Shown here piece by piece: positions 26,275 through 36,007 of a stretch of 64,000 nt of DNA (position 1 is the stretch's first letter; every line of letters begins with the position of its first letter). Position numbers and translations under genes: made by a program. The notes below the pieces were generated by a model. That model was not told the origin of the DNA. It saw only the letters and a program-made list of their open reading frames with translations, and searched no databases. This DNA comes from Sphingobacterium sp. GTDB lineage: Bacteria; Bacteroidota; Bacteroidia; Sphingobacteriales; Sphingobacteriaceae. The DNA lies in assembly GCA_031253985.1 (NCBI GenBank), contig JAIRVH010000185.1, positions 267,488-331,487 on the forward strand, written 5' to 3'.

Positions 26275-28152
26275 TTATTTCCAGCCTGGATTTTGAACCA
26301 AATTTGGATTTTTATCTATCTCCACTTGAGGAATCGGGAACCAATAATTTTTTGCTGTAAAAATACGCTTCTGATAAACTGAGCGTTTGAAAAATGCTTT
26401 GGGATTAGATTCATTATCGTCTTTTTCTGTACCGGAAAAATTCATTCCATAAAAATTCCCATTTAATACTGCTTCACCTATTTTCCAACGTCGTACATCC
26501 CGGTAACGGATCCCCTCATTGTTGAGCTCTACGCGACGCTCACTCCAGATTGCTTTACGCATCGCCTCCTGCGAAGACGGCACAGGTAAAGCATCTTTTC
26601 CGGATCCGTACTGTGGTACACCTGCACGCAAACGTATTAAATTGACATACTTTAAAATATCAGGATGATTAGGTTCTGACTCATTTAAGGCTTCAGCATA
26701 GTTCAGATAAACCTCGCCAAGCCGATAAAGTATTCCTGGTCGATAAGGATTTGTGCCATTGCGAGGATCGTGATCTGGGTGGACTTTCTTGCGGACAAGA
26801 TACCCATTTTGTGGAGCATCATGTGTAGGTCCACCATCCCAGTTACCACTATAAAACTCGGTTGTCCGATTCTCTCTCCTATACCAAGCACCATTATAGA
26901 GGACCGAAATATAAAAACGAGGTTCACGGTGGGTATACATATTATAAGTACCCTCCAACGTGACTTTTCCGTTTCCTTGAGATTCAGCCCAGCGCGTATT
27001 TCGAACTTCTGCTGCTTTTGAAAATCCCTTTTCCTGATATCCTGATAGTGGATCATCAATCGCCCGACCATTCTCCATGAAAAAAGCATCCACCAAGGAT
27101 TGTGTGATTCCCAGTCCTCCGTTTCCCCCGGTGCCCCTCGGCTGCGCATGCCTGTCATACTCCCAGATATTACACTCCGGTCGAGCGAAAAGAATCTCAT
27201 CATTGCCATCTTGAGGTCGTCGAAAAAGCATATTCTGATAGGAAAGAAAAGGGTCTATAGTCCCATCAGCATTATACTCCATGTATAATTTATGTCCGGC
27301 TGACTCTGCCTTTTCTAACAATAATCTTGAAGCTCCAGCGGCAGTTTTCCATTTGTCTGCACTGTAGGTTCCATCAAAAATAGTTTCACCTTTATTATTT
27401 ACAAATCCCGTGTAGGCTGTATTCCCATTGACCAATGGACTTGCAGCAAATAATAGAAGGCGGGCTCTTACTGCGAGACACATAATAGAGGTCGCGCGAC
27501 CATATTTCTGAGCAGCACTGTATTTAGCTGGCAAAATAACAGATAGATCCAACAGCTCCTTTTCAGCCCACTGCACCACCTGATCAAACGGTGTCTGCCC
27601 GATCATGAGCTCTTCAGCGGATGCATTCGGATCCGTCAATCCGAGATGAAAAGGTATAGCGCCATAAGTTTCAAGCAACAGCGTATAATAATAGGCTATC
27701 ATGAAGCGGGCCTCTGCTTTCATGAGGCTTACTTCCTCTTCTGTAACCAGCTGAGCAGGATTTGGTTTTACATTATCCAGAAATATATAAGCTGAACGAA
27801 TACGTTTAGGAAGTTCAACCCAATAATTAGGATCCCATGACGTACTGGGATTCCAGTTGCCGGTCTGCATACCTATGACTGACCAACCAAATTGCTCCCA
27901 TCCAGTAGACGGAGCCATGTCATCAGAGAGCGGATCCCAACCGAGCGTTCGGGTATTTCCCCAATACGGGTCTGGTACATTGCTGTATATACCGGCTAGC
28001 CAATCCTCGGTTCGGGTCTTGTCTTTAAAAATCATCTCTAAGGTAAGCTGATCATCGGGACTCTTGTCTAGGTATTTCGAACAAGAGGTGGCTGTAAAAC
28101 CCAACACAGCAAGTATTAATATACTGTTAATCTTATATTTTATAGTCTTCAT
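26275..28152 (-). CDS. SusD/RagB-like outer-membrane glycan-binding lipoprotein
   Basis: The 625-residue protein has a lipoprotein signal (TATSCSKYLDKSPDDQLT, Cys about 24). It shows the SusD architecture: a TPR-like helical core (MKAEARFMIAYYYTLLLETYGAIP; YRLGEVYLNYAEALNESEPN) and the C-terminal RRWKIGEAVLNGNFYGMNF ... YWFPIPQVEIDKNPNLVQNPGW signature. It captures an oligosaccharide on the cell surface and forms the lid of the SusC transporter encoded 14 bp upstream. The ligand cannot be inferred. Confidence 0.95.
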   Translation of the reverse strand: MKTIKYKINSILILAVLGFTATSCSKYLDKSPDDQLTLEMIFKDKTRTEDWLAGIYSNVPDPYWGNTRTLGWDPLSDDMAPSTGWEQFGWSVIGMQTGNWNPSTSWDPNYWVELPKRIRSAYIFLDNVKPNPAQLVTEEEVSLMKAEARFMIAYYYTLLLETYGAIPFHLGLTDPNASAEELMIGQTPFDQVVQWAEKELLDLSVILPAKYSAAQKYGRATSIMCLAVRARLLLFAASPLVNGNTAYTGFVNNKGETIFDGTYSADKWKTAAGASRLLLEKAESAGHKLYMEYNADGTIDPFLSYQNMLFRRPQDGNDEILFARPECNIWEYDRHAQPRGTGGNGGLGITQSLVDAFFMENGRAIDDPLSGYQEKGFSKAAEVRNTRWAESQGNGKVTLEGTYNMYTHREPRFYISVLYNGAWYRRENRTTEFYSGNWDGGPTHDAPQNGYLVRKKVHPDHDPRNGTNPYRPGILYRLGEVYLNYAEALNESEPNHPDILKYVNLIRLRAGVPQYGSGKDALPVPSSQEAMRKAIWSERRVELNNEGIRYRDVRRWKIGEAVLNGNFYGMNFSGTEKDDNESNPKAFFKRSVYQKRIFTAKNYWFPIPQVEIDKNPNLVQNPGWK

Positions 28153-28166
28153 TGTATTGATTCTTT

Positions 28167-31100
28167 CTATTTAAAATTCAGTTCCAATCCCATAGAAACC
28201 GATTTCATGATCGGATAACGCATACCGTTATTGACCCCAAGTTCCGGATCCCAAAGTTTAAAATCACTTACAGTTAACAAGTTATTGCCGCGAATAAATA
28301 CCCTAAAATTACGGATAGCAAGATGATCCAGTAATTTTGGCGGTAAGCTATACCCTACCTCGATGTTACGCAACCGAATGAAACTCATATCTCTAAGCCA
28401 CCAGGTAGATGCGAGATTATTATTCGCACTTTGATAATCAGAGAGACGTGGATAGAAAACATCCTGCCTAGGATTATCCACGGTCCATCTATCGGAAACA
28501 TTATCAAACATATTACCCATTGCACCATTGGCACTACCGGGAATAAAATTTGACCCGCCAATTATTCTGTAAGTACGTGAGACTCCCTGAAAAAAGAAAC
28601 CGAAATCAACAGCCTTATACCTCAGATTGGATCCAAAACCAAATACAATCTGTGGATCCTCCGTCCCACCGATGGCAGTTCTATCAAGTGCATCTACAAC
28701 GCCATCACCGTTCAAATCCCTATATTTGATATCGCCGGGGCGTACAGGTCCAAAGGTATGCTTCGGAATATCCGGACGAAGAGTCCCATTGGCAACATCT
28801 GAAAAATCGGCATCCGTAAAGAGCCCCTCATCAATAAACCCAAACAGTTGACCGATCGGCTTTCCTGTAGAAGACCTTGATGTACCGATCACTGCACTAG
28901 GTTCGTCCTGTTCTAAGATCTTGTTTAGGGCGTAGGTAAATGTGCTACGGACAGACAGGAATAGATTTGGGTTTAATTGTTTGTTAAGTTCAAGCGACAT
29001 ATCTATTCCCTTGTTATTTACACGTCCAAAATTTGCCCAGGGCGCATTGGTAAAACCGCTCGAACCGGGTATAGAACGGCGTTGCATAAATATATTTTTT
29101 CGGTCCTCGTTAAATAAATCCAGCTGGAATTCCAGCGCTTTCCATAAGCCAAGTTCGATACCTATATTCGATTTAGCGACAGTTTCCCAAGTGAGGCCAC
29201 TGTTACCTTGATCACCCTCCATGCGGCCATTACGCTTAAAATCGTTGTTTAATCCCCAAGAATATCCTCCAGTTTCATTAATTGTTGTGATATAGGCAAA
29301 TCGACGGCCATCTAACTTGTCATTCCCTACCAGCCCGTAAGATCCGCGCAGTTTAACTTTGGAAAAGGTACTTTTTAGGTGTTCCATAAAAGGTTCTTCG
29401 GAAATATACCAACCTAGAGCAAAGGAAGGAAAGAACCCATAACGTTTTCCTGGAGCAAAGTTTTCGGATCCATTATAGCCAAAATTAAACTCCGCAATAT
29501 ACCTGTTGCTATAATTGTAGGAGAATCGACCTGCAATCCCTTGATTCCGGTATGGCAAGAGATCACCATTATCATAATTCCGCTGATTGTATAAAAACAT
29601 TCCCTCTACATTATGACCACCAAAAGATTGAACGTAATTAATAGCCCCTTCAAGATACATGCTTTTATCACCCCAGTCTGAGTTTTTTTCATAACCTAAA
29701 AATTCCTGTCCATAGCTGTCAATGACCAATTTCAGCTTCCCGTTTTCATCCCGGCCAATAGCTGGATTATAGTAATCAGGGCTTTTACTTCGAACGACAG
29801 ACGTGTTAGAATATCTATCAAAAGAAAAAAGTCCTCTAGCCTTTAATCCTTTCAACCAAAATGAAAGGTCTTGTTCTACTGCAAATAAAGATTCTATCTT
29901 ACTTGCACTAATGCGTTCATAACCGCGTTGGGTTGCCAATGCCCAGGGATTTGTCCGCTGTGGTGTCCGCGGTATTTCACCAGAAGAATAAATGGTAGGA
30001 TGCACAAAGGGGGGAATCGTGAAAGCTTCCTGAAAGAGTTCATCCACACTTTGGGGAGCTCTGGTTCTATCCTGGAGATACCCACCAATATTCAGTCGGA
30101 AGAGCGTGGTCGGACTTACATTAATATCCACATTGGAACGTACGTTATATCGGTTCAACCGTGAAGATGAATTCCAAGCCTGTTTTTCATCGCGTTCAAT
30201 CAATCCGCCCTCCCGATAATATGAAGTTACCAGGGAATAGCGTAGGATATCAGATCCGCCATTGACACTCACATTCGCCCGTGAATTTCCAGCGTGGTCC
30301 CGGAGTACAGCATCAAGCCAATTGACGTCCGGATAAAGATCGGGATCCGTATGATTACGGATGTTTTCGATCCGCTCCTTCGAATATAAGCCTTGCTCTC
30401 CCCGTTCTTCTCGAATACTATTCATCACTTCGAGGTAATCAGCAGCACCTACAAATTTAGGCAGTTGTACCGGCGATGTAATTCCTTGCTCAAAACGGGC
30501 GGACACATTGGGTTTACCCACTTTACCCCGCTTTGTATTGATCAAGATCACTCCATTGGCTCCCCGTACGCCATAAACTGCACTTGCAGCGGCATCTTTC
30601 AATATCGAAAATGATTCGATTTCTTCAGGATCCATATTATCCAAAGACCGCTCTACACCATCTACAAGAATCAACGGACCTCTGCTTCCGCCAAAAGTAC
30701 TAATACCCCGGATCCAAAAGTTTGAATTATCATAACCCGGTTCTCCCGATCGCTGTACCGCGATAATACCCGCAAGCTGTCCCGCAAGATTGTTACTCAT
30801 CGAACGCGATGTTCCTATCTGTAAACGCTTGGGTTCTATTGTCGTGATCGCTCCTACCACAGAGGCACGCCGCTGGGTACCAAAACCAACGACAACAACC
30901 TCATCCAGTGCACTGATACTATCTGCCAGTACAACAGTGTATTCACCATTTGTTTTGAGCGGTACGCGTTGGCTGACGTACCCGACCAGACTAACGGTAA
31001 AATAACTATCCTGAGGATCAAGCCTAAGTTTAAACTGACCATTGTCATCTGTAGATGTCTTATTCTTGCCCAGGCCTGTCGCAACCGTAGCATTCGCCAG

Positions 31101-31517
31101 CGCAACCTGCCTTTTGTTGAGCACCCTACCTTCTATAAGGCGATCTTCTTGCACCAAAGCTTGTTTACTACCGCGCTTCACAATAATGGTATTATCATTT
31201 AGCGTGTACGAAACCTTTAAACTCAAAAAAATCTTATCCAGCACGGTCAATATTGGCTGCTCTTTAAATGACATGGATATACGCTTGGAGTCGTCGATGT
31301 CATTGGGAGAATAAATAAATTTTAAACCCGTTTTCGTATTTAATTCTTTAAAAACCTGCTTTACCGGGAGATTGTTAAAATCTATCGTTATATTCTTTTG
31401 CACATCAAATATTGGCTTGGCCGAGCTAAATAACCAGATAAGGCTACCAAAAAAAAGGCACAAAAAGTTTCGCGCAAACTTATTTTGTTTGCGGGATGTC
31501 ATAAGTAATTTATACAT
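28167..31517 (-). CDS. SusC/RagA-like TonB-dependent transporter with STN signalling domain
   Basis: The 1116-residue receptor has, in order, a signal sequence (about 17-33), an STN secretin/TonB short domain (about 43-112; ITIDFNNLPVKQVFKELN), a carboxypeptidase-regulatory-like beta-sandwich (125-200), and a SusC-type plug with LDEVVVVGFGTQ (the TonB-box region), LAGQLAGI and GVRGANGVILINTKRG. The outer-membrane barrel ends in a terminal Phe-Lys pair. The STN domain indicates signalling to the FecR-like anti-sigma factor encoded immediately upstream. Gaps are 78 bp to the fecR-like gene and 14 bp to susD. Confidence 0.95.
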   Translation of the reverse strand: MYKLLMTSRKQNKFARNFLCLFFGSLIWLFSSAKPIFDVQKNITIDFNNLPVKQVFKELNTKTGLKFIYSPNDIDDSKRISMSFKEQPILTVLDKIFLSLKVSYTLNDNTIIVKRGSKQALVQEDRLIEGRVLNKRQVALANATVATGLGKNKTSTDDNGQFKLRLDPQDSYFTVSLVGYVSQRVPLKTNGEYTVVLADSISALDEVVVVGFGTQRRASVVGAITTIEPKRLQIGTSRSMSNNLAGQLAGIIAVQRSGEPGYDNSNFWIRGISTFGGSRGPLILVDGVERSLDNMDPEEIESFSILKDAAASAVYGVRGANGVILINTKRGKVGKPNVSARFEQGITSPVQLPKFVGAADYLEVMNSIREERGEQGLYSKERIENIRNHTDPDLYPDVNWLDAVLRDHAGNSRANVSVNGGSDILRYSLVTSYYREGGLIERDEKQAWNSSSRLNRYNVRSNVDINVSPTTLFRLNIGGYLQDRTRAPQSVDELFQEAFTIPPFVHPTIYSSGEIPRTPQRTNPWALATQRGYERISASKIESLFAVEQDLSFWLKGLKARGLFSFDRYSNTSVVRSKSPDYYNPAIGRDENGKLKLVIDSYGQEFLGYEKNSDWGDKSMYLEGAINYVQSFGGHNVEGMFLYNQRNYDNGDLLPYRNQGIAGRFSYNYSNRYIAEFNFGYNGSENFAPGKRYGFFPSFALGWYISEEPFMEHLKSTFSKVKLRGSYGLVGNDKLDGRRFAYITTINETGGYSWGLNNDFKRNGRMEGDQGNSGLTWETVAKSNIGIELGLWKALEFQLDLFNEDRKNIFMQRRSIPGSSGFTNAPWANFGRVNNKGIDMSLELNKQLNPNLFLSVRSTFTYALNKILEQDEPSAVIGTSRSSTGKPIGQLFGFIDEGLFTDADFSDVANGTLRPDIPKHTFGPVRPGDIKYRDLNGDGVVDALDRTAIGGTEDPQIVFGFGSNLRYKAVDFGFFFQGVSRTYRIIGGSNFIPGSANGAMGNMFDNVSDRWTVDNPRQDVFYPRLSDYQSANNNLASTWWLRDMSFIRLRNIEVGYSLPPKLLDHLAIRNFRVFIRGNNLLTVSDFKLWDPELGVNNGMRYPIMKSVSMGLELNFK

Positions 31518-31595
31518 TTGAAAATTGATTAATAATTGATCATTACCAAAAGCCGTAAAGGCGCGATTAGGAATGTAGCAGCATTCCTAATTTTT

Positions 31596-32723
31596 TTATG
31601 GATTTGCTTCTTTTACATATATTGTTCCTTTCTTTTCTACGTAGTTTATATTATTGGTCATTTTAATGATTGCTAAGACCTCACTGATACTTTCATATCT
31701 GCTGATTATACCTGTGATTGGAAGGCCAGCAATTTTCGGATCTATAACAATCGGTATTCCATACCACTGTTCAAATTCGAGGACGACTTCGGCAAGCCTC
31801 TCGTTGTCAAAGCAGAATAATCCTTTACGCCAGGCATTTGCTTTTTCAATATTTTTGGATTGAATAAGTAAAATCTTTGGCTTATCTTTCCCCAAAAAAG
31901 CCTGCTGTCCAGGCTTCATAAGTACCTGTGTTCCATACTGATTATGGGTAAGTCGAATACTTCCTTCGGTTAGCGATACATTTTCTTCCAAATTCGCAGA
32001 GGTATTCACATTGAATTTTGTTCCCAATACTTCAATGGTCTGTAAAGCAGAGCGAACGAAAAAAGGCACTCTTTTCCCCGCCGAATATTGTTTATGAACA
32101 TCAAAATAAACTTCTCCAGTAATATGGACAGAACGATTACTCCTATTAAAATCGGGATCGAGTTCAATCGTGGCCAGGTAGTTAAGCCAGATCTGTGTGC
32201 TATCGTCCAATAGAACAGAAAACACATTCTTTGAGGGATTTTCTATCCGAAGTTTTCCAAGATTTGTCCCATTGGCGACGGTGCTCAGCGCAAGTACTTT
32301 TTCGGCATTGATGGTCGTGTAATGTGCTCCTTGAGGCAAGGTATCCAAAAGATCAAACCGTTTTTCCTTTCCGATTATTAACGACGGATTATGATTAATG
32401 ACCTGAAGAACTTTATCGCTTGTTTTTGAATTATCTACGACTCTGTAGGATATAAATATCCCCAAAAGAATAATGATGCTTGCTGCAGCATACCATATTT
32501 TAGGTAGATACAAACTTAAGGTAGACTTTTTAATATGACGATGAACCCTGTCCTTAATCTCTATTCCAACGCGGTCCGTATCCGTATGCAGCTCTCTCTC
32601 CCTGTCCATTGCATCGTACAGGAATTCAACAAATTGCCTTTCTTTAGGGTCGGTATCTCCCGCAATGTAGCGGTTGAGAAGGTCTTTTAAGACCGTGCGA
32701 ACATGACGTTTCCTTTCAGACAT
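31596..32723 (-). CDS. FecR-type anti-sigma factor
   Basis: The 375-residue protein has a cytoplasmic N terminus (about 1-78), one membrane helix (IWYAAASIIILLGIFISY) and a periplasmic FecR domain (VLLDDSTQIWLNYLATIELDPDF, GEVYFDVHK, VLGTKFNVN, SLTEGSIRLTHN, LMKPGQQA). DUF4974 follows (FDNERLAEVVLEFEQWYGIPI). It relays the substrate-bound state of the SusC STN domain to the ECF sigma factor encoded 66 bp upstream. Confidence 0.95.
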   Translation of the reverse strand: MSERKRHVRTVLKDLLNRYIAGDTDPKERQFVEFLYDAMDRERELHTDTDRVGIEIKDRVHRHIKKSTLSLYLPKIWYAAASIIILLGIFISYRVVDNSKTSDKVLQVINHNPSLIIGKEKRFDLLDTLPQGAHYTTINAEKVLALSTVANGTNLGKLRIENPSKNVFSVLLDDSTQIWLNYLATIELDPDFNRSNRSVHITGEVYFDVHKQYSAGKRVPFFVRSALQTIEVLGTKFNVNTSANLEENVSLTEGSIRLTHNQYGTQVLMKPGQQAFLGKDKPKILLIQSKNIEKANAWRKGLFCFDNERLAEVVLEFEQWYGIPIVIDPKIAGLPITGIISRYESISEVLAIIKMTNNINYVEKKGTIYVKEANP

Positions 32724-32789
32724 ATAAGATGGTTTATATTGGTTCCTTTCTTATAGGTCGTTGTGACTAATGTTTATTCCCAAAAAAAA

Positions 32790-33341
32790 TTAAAAAAACA
32801 TAAAAAGAATTTTTTGGATCAGATGTTTAAGTGTATTTGTAGTGTTGAGTAATTGATTTTGAACAGTTTTGGTTGATATTCCTAATAGTTTTGCAATTTC
32901 TTTTACAGTTTTATCTTCATTGTAGCGAAGCAAGAATATATCCCGGCGCTTTCGTGGCAGCCGAGCAATCCAGTTATGCAACATTGATTCCAATTCGGTC
33001 TGAATATAGCGTCCATCTGCAGTTGAGCCATCGCTCAGCTCTTCGACCAACGTTTCCAATTCTTCGAAGTATCGCTTTTCCTTCCTAAACTTGTCAATCA
33101 CCTTATAACGAACAGCTTGACAAAGGTAGTGATCAACATCTGAGATTGTTTTACGGTGGCGCTTCTCCCATACGTCAATGTAAAGATCCTGAATAACTTC
33201 TTTTGCTGAATTTTCATCTTGCAAACGCCGAAACGCAATTTCATATATTTTTTTCCAAGTCCGATGATAAAGTTCGTCAAATGCATCTTCATTCGACTCT
33301 TTCACCAAAAGAAAAAGATCCTCAAGACTACTATTGCACAT
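32790..33341 (-). CDS. ECF RNA polymerase sigma factor
   Basis: I start the 183-residue protein at ATG 33341 (MCNSSLEDLFLLV); a start at 33398 would add 19 unusual residues. Sigma region 2 spans about 10-75 (AFDELYHRTWKKIYEIAFRRL, AKEVIQDLYIDVWEKR). Region 4 spans about 115-170 (RLPRKRRDIFLLRYNEDKTVKEIAKLLGISTKTVQNQ). It is the first gene of the sigma/anti-sigma/SusC/SusD unit and presumably activates that unit when the glycan is sensed. Confidence 0.93.
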   Translation of the reverse strand: MCNSSLEDLFLLVKESNEDAFDELYHRTWKKIYEIAFRRLQDENSAKEVIQDLYIDVWEKRHRKTISDVDHYLCQAVRYKVIDKFRKEKRYFEELETLVEELSDGSTADGRYIQTELESMLHNWIARLPRKRRDIFLLRYNEDKTVKEIAKLLGISTKTVQNQLLNTTNTLKHLIQKILFMFF

Positions 33342-33632
33342 AACCGACGATTTATATTGTTGAGAAATTAAATATTGGTTTAAAATTGATAGATGCAATA
33401 TATAAAATCTAGATGGAACTTCCTATAAGTGTCATCTCACAACAATAAATCAAAATCTATAAAATAGGTGACGCTACTGCAGTAAAACAGCTTGCAAAAT
33501 TAGATCATCCTTGAATGATTCAAAATAATTTCTTTGAAGACACTATTTGTGATCACCCATCGGATCTTTTTAAGGATATCTGCATCTAAATCGAAGAAAA
33601 TTGAATATTTTTAGAACACAATTACAGGCCTT

Positions 33633-34049
33633 ATGGACGACAAAAAATTAATGGAAATAGATCAGTATATTGGTACACTCTCAGACAGTGAGCAACAAAT
33701 AATTGGTCAATTCCGAAAAACAATAGCAGAAAATGACAGCGCCGTTTCCGAGCGCTTCGGAAAATTCATGTCAAATCCCAATGCAATCAGCTTTAACGAA
33801 CAAGGGGTATTTAAATATGGGCTAACGCTTGCAAAGAAACATATTTCATTCCATTCCTTGGTAATGTATGCTAACCCGCAATTAATGGCAGAACTAAAAT
33901 TAAAATTGCCCAAAGCAACGTTCCAAAAAGGCTGCATTAATTTCAAAACATTGGATGAATTTCCGATATCAGTATTAACAGAGCATATTCAAAATTCTTC
34001 CAAAATAGATTTTAGCCCCATGATTAATCACTATTTAAAAAAGAAATAG
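33633..34049 (+). CDS. DUF1801 protein
   Basis: The 138-residue protein matches the YdhG/DUF1801 fold: an N-terminal helix with LSDSEQQIIGQFRKTI, then GKFMSNPNAISFNEQGVFKYGLTLAKKHISFHSLVMY, a LPKATFQKGCINFKTLDEFP segment and a C-terminal helix. It is cytoplasmic with no known biochemical function. It is monocistronic and convergent with a methyltransferase gene 27 bp away. Confidence 0.8.
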   Translation: MDDKKLMEIDQYIGTLSDSEQQIIGQFRKTIAENDSAVSERFGKFMSNPNAISFNEQGVFKYGLTLAKKHISFHSLVMYANPQLMAELKLKLPKATFQKGCINFKTLDEFPISVLTEHIQNSSKIDFSPMINHYLKKK

Positions 34050-34076
34050 GTATCCGGTCAATTCCAGGAATTCTAT

Positions 34077-34889
34077 TTATTCACTTCTACTCGCAACAAT
34101 AGCATAGACCATCGGAATCTTATTTCCGAAATGGGCTATTCTGAATTTTTTAGGATCTAGTTCTGTCATGTTTTTAAAAATGGGATAAGGTGAATAGTCA
34201 AATTCGTTCAGGTCTTGAATGTTTAGCCCATTATGAAGTAAAGCACTAACGACCTCACTCATACTATGATTCCAGGTAACATAGGACTGCGAAATAGCTG
34301 CATCTTTATCGGCATAGGTTCCCTGCTCGGTTTCAACAATTGGAGCAATATTAAAATAATTATAGCCAATTTTATCAAAATTATCATCGAACATCCAGAC
34401 AACTGGATGAAACTCGACAAAAACAAACTTCCCTTTCGGTTTCAAGAAACGTGAAATTATTTTCCCCCATTTATCTAAATCAGGTAACCAAGTAATCGTT
34501 CCATAGCTTGTAAAGACTAGATCAAATTGTTCATCAAGATAATTCTCAAGCTCATACAAATCACAACAGATAAACTGTACATCTGCATTCGTTTCTTTCG
34601 CAATTTCTTGGGCACTTTCAATAGCCTTGTCGGATAAGTCAACACCAGTAACTTTTGCGCCGAGTCTACTCAAAGAAATTGTATCCTGTCCGAAATGACA
34701 TTGTAAGTGTAATATTTTTTTTCCGCTGATATCCCCTAATAATGCTAATTCAATTGAATTCAGCGAAGTATCCCCTTTTAAAAATCCTGTTAAATTGTAA
34801 AAATCTGATTTTAGATGCGTATCCGTTCTGTTATTCCATGAATGTTTGTTTATTGCGATGTAATTTTCTTCTGGACTCCAATTGTTCAT
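34077..34889 (-). CDS. Class I SAM-dependent methyltransferase
   Basis: The 270-residue protein has a Rossmann SAM-binding core. Motif I is KKILHLQCHFGQDTISLSRLGAKVTGVDLS (near residues 54-83), the acidic CCDLYEL follows, and FDLVFTSYGTITWLPDLDKW is the post-II region. The N-terminal NKHSWNNRTDTHLKSDFY pattern is typical of small-molecule methyltransferases of this group in Bacteroidota. It is monocistronic and its substrate is unknown. Confidence 0.86.
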   Translation of the reverse strand: MNNWSPEENYIAINKHSWNNRTDTHLKSDFYNLTGFLKGDTSLNSIELALLGDISGKKILHLQCHFGQDTISLSRLGAKVTGVDLSDKAIESAQEIAKETNADVQFICCDLYELENYLDEQFDLVFTSYGTITWLPDLDKWGKIISRFLKPKGKFVFVEFHPVVWMFDDNFDKIGYNYFNIAPIVETEQGTYADKDAAISQSYVTWNHSMSEVVSALLHNGLNIQDLNEFDYSPYPIFKNMTELDPKKFRIAHFGNKIPMVYAIVASRSE

Positions 34890-35108
34890 TTCACTTTTTT
34901 AATTAAACGGTTAATTACCATCAAAATTACAATAAAAATTGAATTCTATGGGATTCATCGCTTCCTCAATTTAAAATAAATGTTTTAAGCAATAAAGCGC
35001 GGTGAAAATTATCATAAAGGTTCTCTATATTTAAATCAATTACCAAATACGTCCAAGTTTATAAGGATGAGTAAAGAATAGTGCCTATTATATTTATACG
35101 AAGAAAAA

Positions 35109-35933
35109 ATGACAATAAAAATCTATAAACCTGATCATGTGCTCCTCAAAAGACATATAGAATGCTTTTATATACTTGAAAAAACTGCAGAGGAAAAACC
35201 TACAGTATATTTTACATTTCCTAGTATTTACACGATTGTTACCATAAGCCAGCAAACCCAAACTGCAATAAATGGAAATAAATTGGTGACCAAACACTGT
35301 CCATCTAACCCGATAGAAACTAACCTCGTATGTAACTTTAATGACCCCGTTCTCATCTGTTATGAAGGAAAAATAAACGAAATCACCACCTACTTTAAAC
35401 CCCTTGGGATAAATGCTTTCATACCAGAGGATCTAAGATATTATAGCCATGGAACGTTTCCCGATTTTAATCCCTATACGGATTATAAAGATGCGATGAG
35501 CTCCATTCTTTCGATAGATGACCATTGCGAAAGAATAAAGGCCTTAGAAGCTTATTGGCTCTCGAAATTAGGTTTTTTTGAAAATGCCTTGCTAGAAAAC
35601 GTGATTTCCGAAATGTTAAATAAAGCGACCCTAAATCAATCCATGGCCGAATTCTCATTAAAAACAGGGCGTTCAAGAATGACAATAAACAAGTACTTTG
35701 ATCAGCATATCTGTAAAACACCCTCCCAGTTTAAAAAAATAATTAGATTCCGCGCAGCTATTCAAAGTCAATTGGAAGACGGAAAAAAAATTGGTCCGTC
35801 ATATAATCTGGATTACTTCGACCAATCCCATATGATTAGAGATTTTAAAAAATTGACAGGTTTTACGCCAAAAGTTTTCTTTTCCAAGATATCGAATCTT
35901 GAACGGGGCCAGATAAAATGGATTTTTATCTAG
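35109..35933 (+). CDS. AraC-like transcriptional regulator, divergent type
   Basis: The 274-residue protein has an N-terminal sensor resembling the AraC-associated domain that begins with a KRHIECFYILE pattern. The C-terminal double HTH (MAEFSLKTGRSRMTINKYFDQHICKTPSQFKKIIRFRAA; LDYFDQSHMIRDFKKLTGFTPKVFF) is weaker in its first half than in typical members. It is plus-strand and lies 74 bp upstream of the serine hydrolase gene on the same strand, which could be its target or operon partner. Confidence 0.83.
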   Translation: MTIKIYKPDHVLLKRHIECFYILEKTAEEKPTVYFTFPSIYTIVTISQQTQTAINGNKLVTKHCPSNPIETNLVCNFNDPVLICYEGKINEITTYFKPLGINAFIPEDLRYYSHGTFPDFNPYTDYKDAMSSILSIDDHCERIKALEAYWLSKLGFFENALLENVISEMLNKATLNQSMAEFSLKTGRSRMTINKYFDQHICKTPSQFKKIIRFRAAIQSQLEDGKKIGPSYNLDYFDQSHMIRDFKKLTGFTPKVFFSKISNLERGQIKWIFI

Positions 35934-36007
35934 CAGCTTTACAAAAATACAATCATGCCAGTTCATTAAATAGTAACATTGCTTCATAATTACTTATACA
36001 ATACTTT

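Noticed and set aside
26703..27209. 168-codon frame inside the SusD-like gene
   Set aside because: It is an alternate-frame shadow of susD, and the susD frame fits its family end to end.
28627..31314. Several plus-strand frames of 70-90 codons within the SusC-like gene
   Set aside because: They are antisense shadows of a long, clearly conserved gene, with no independent motifs.
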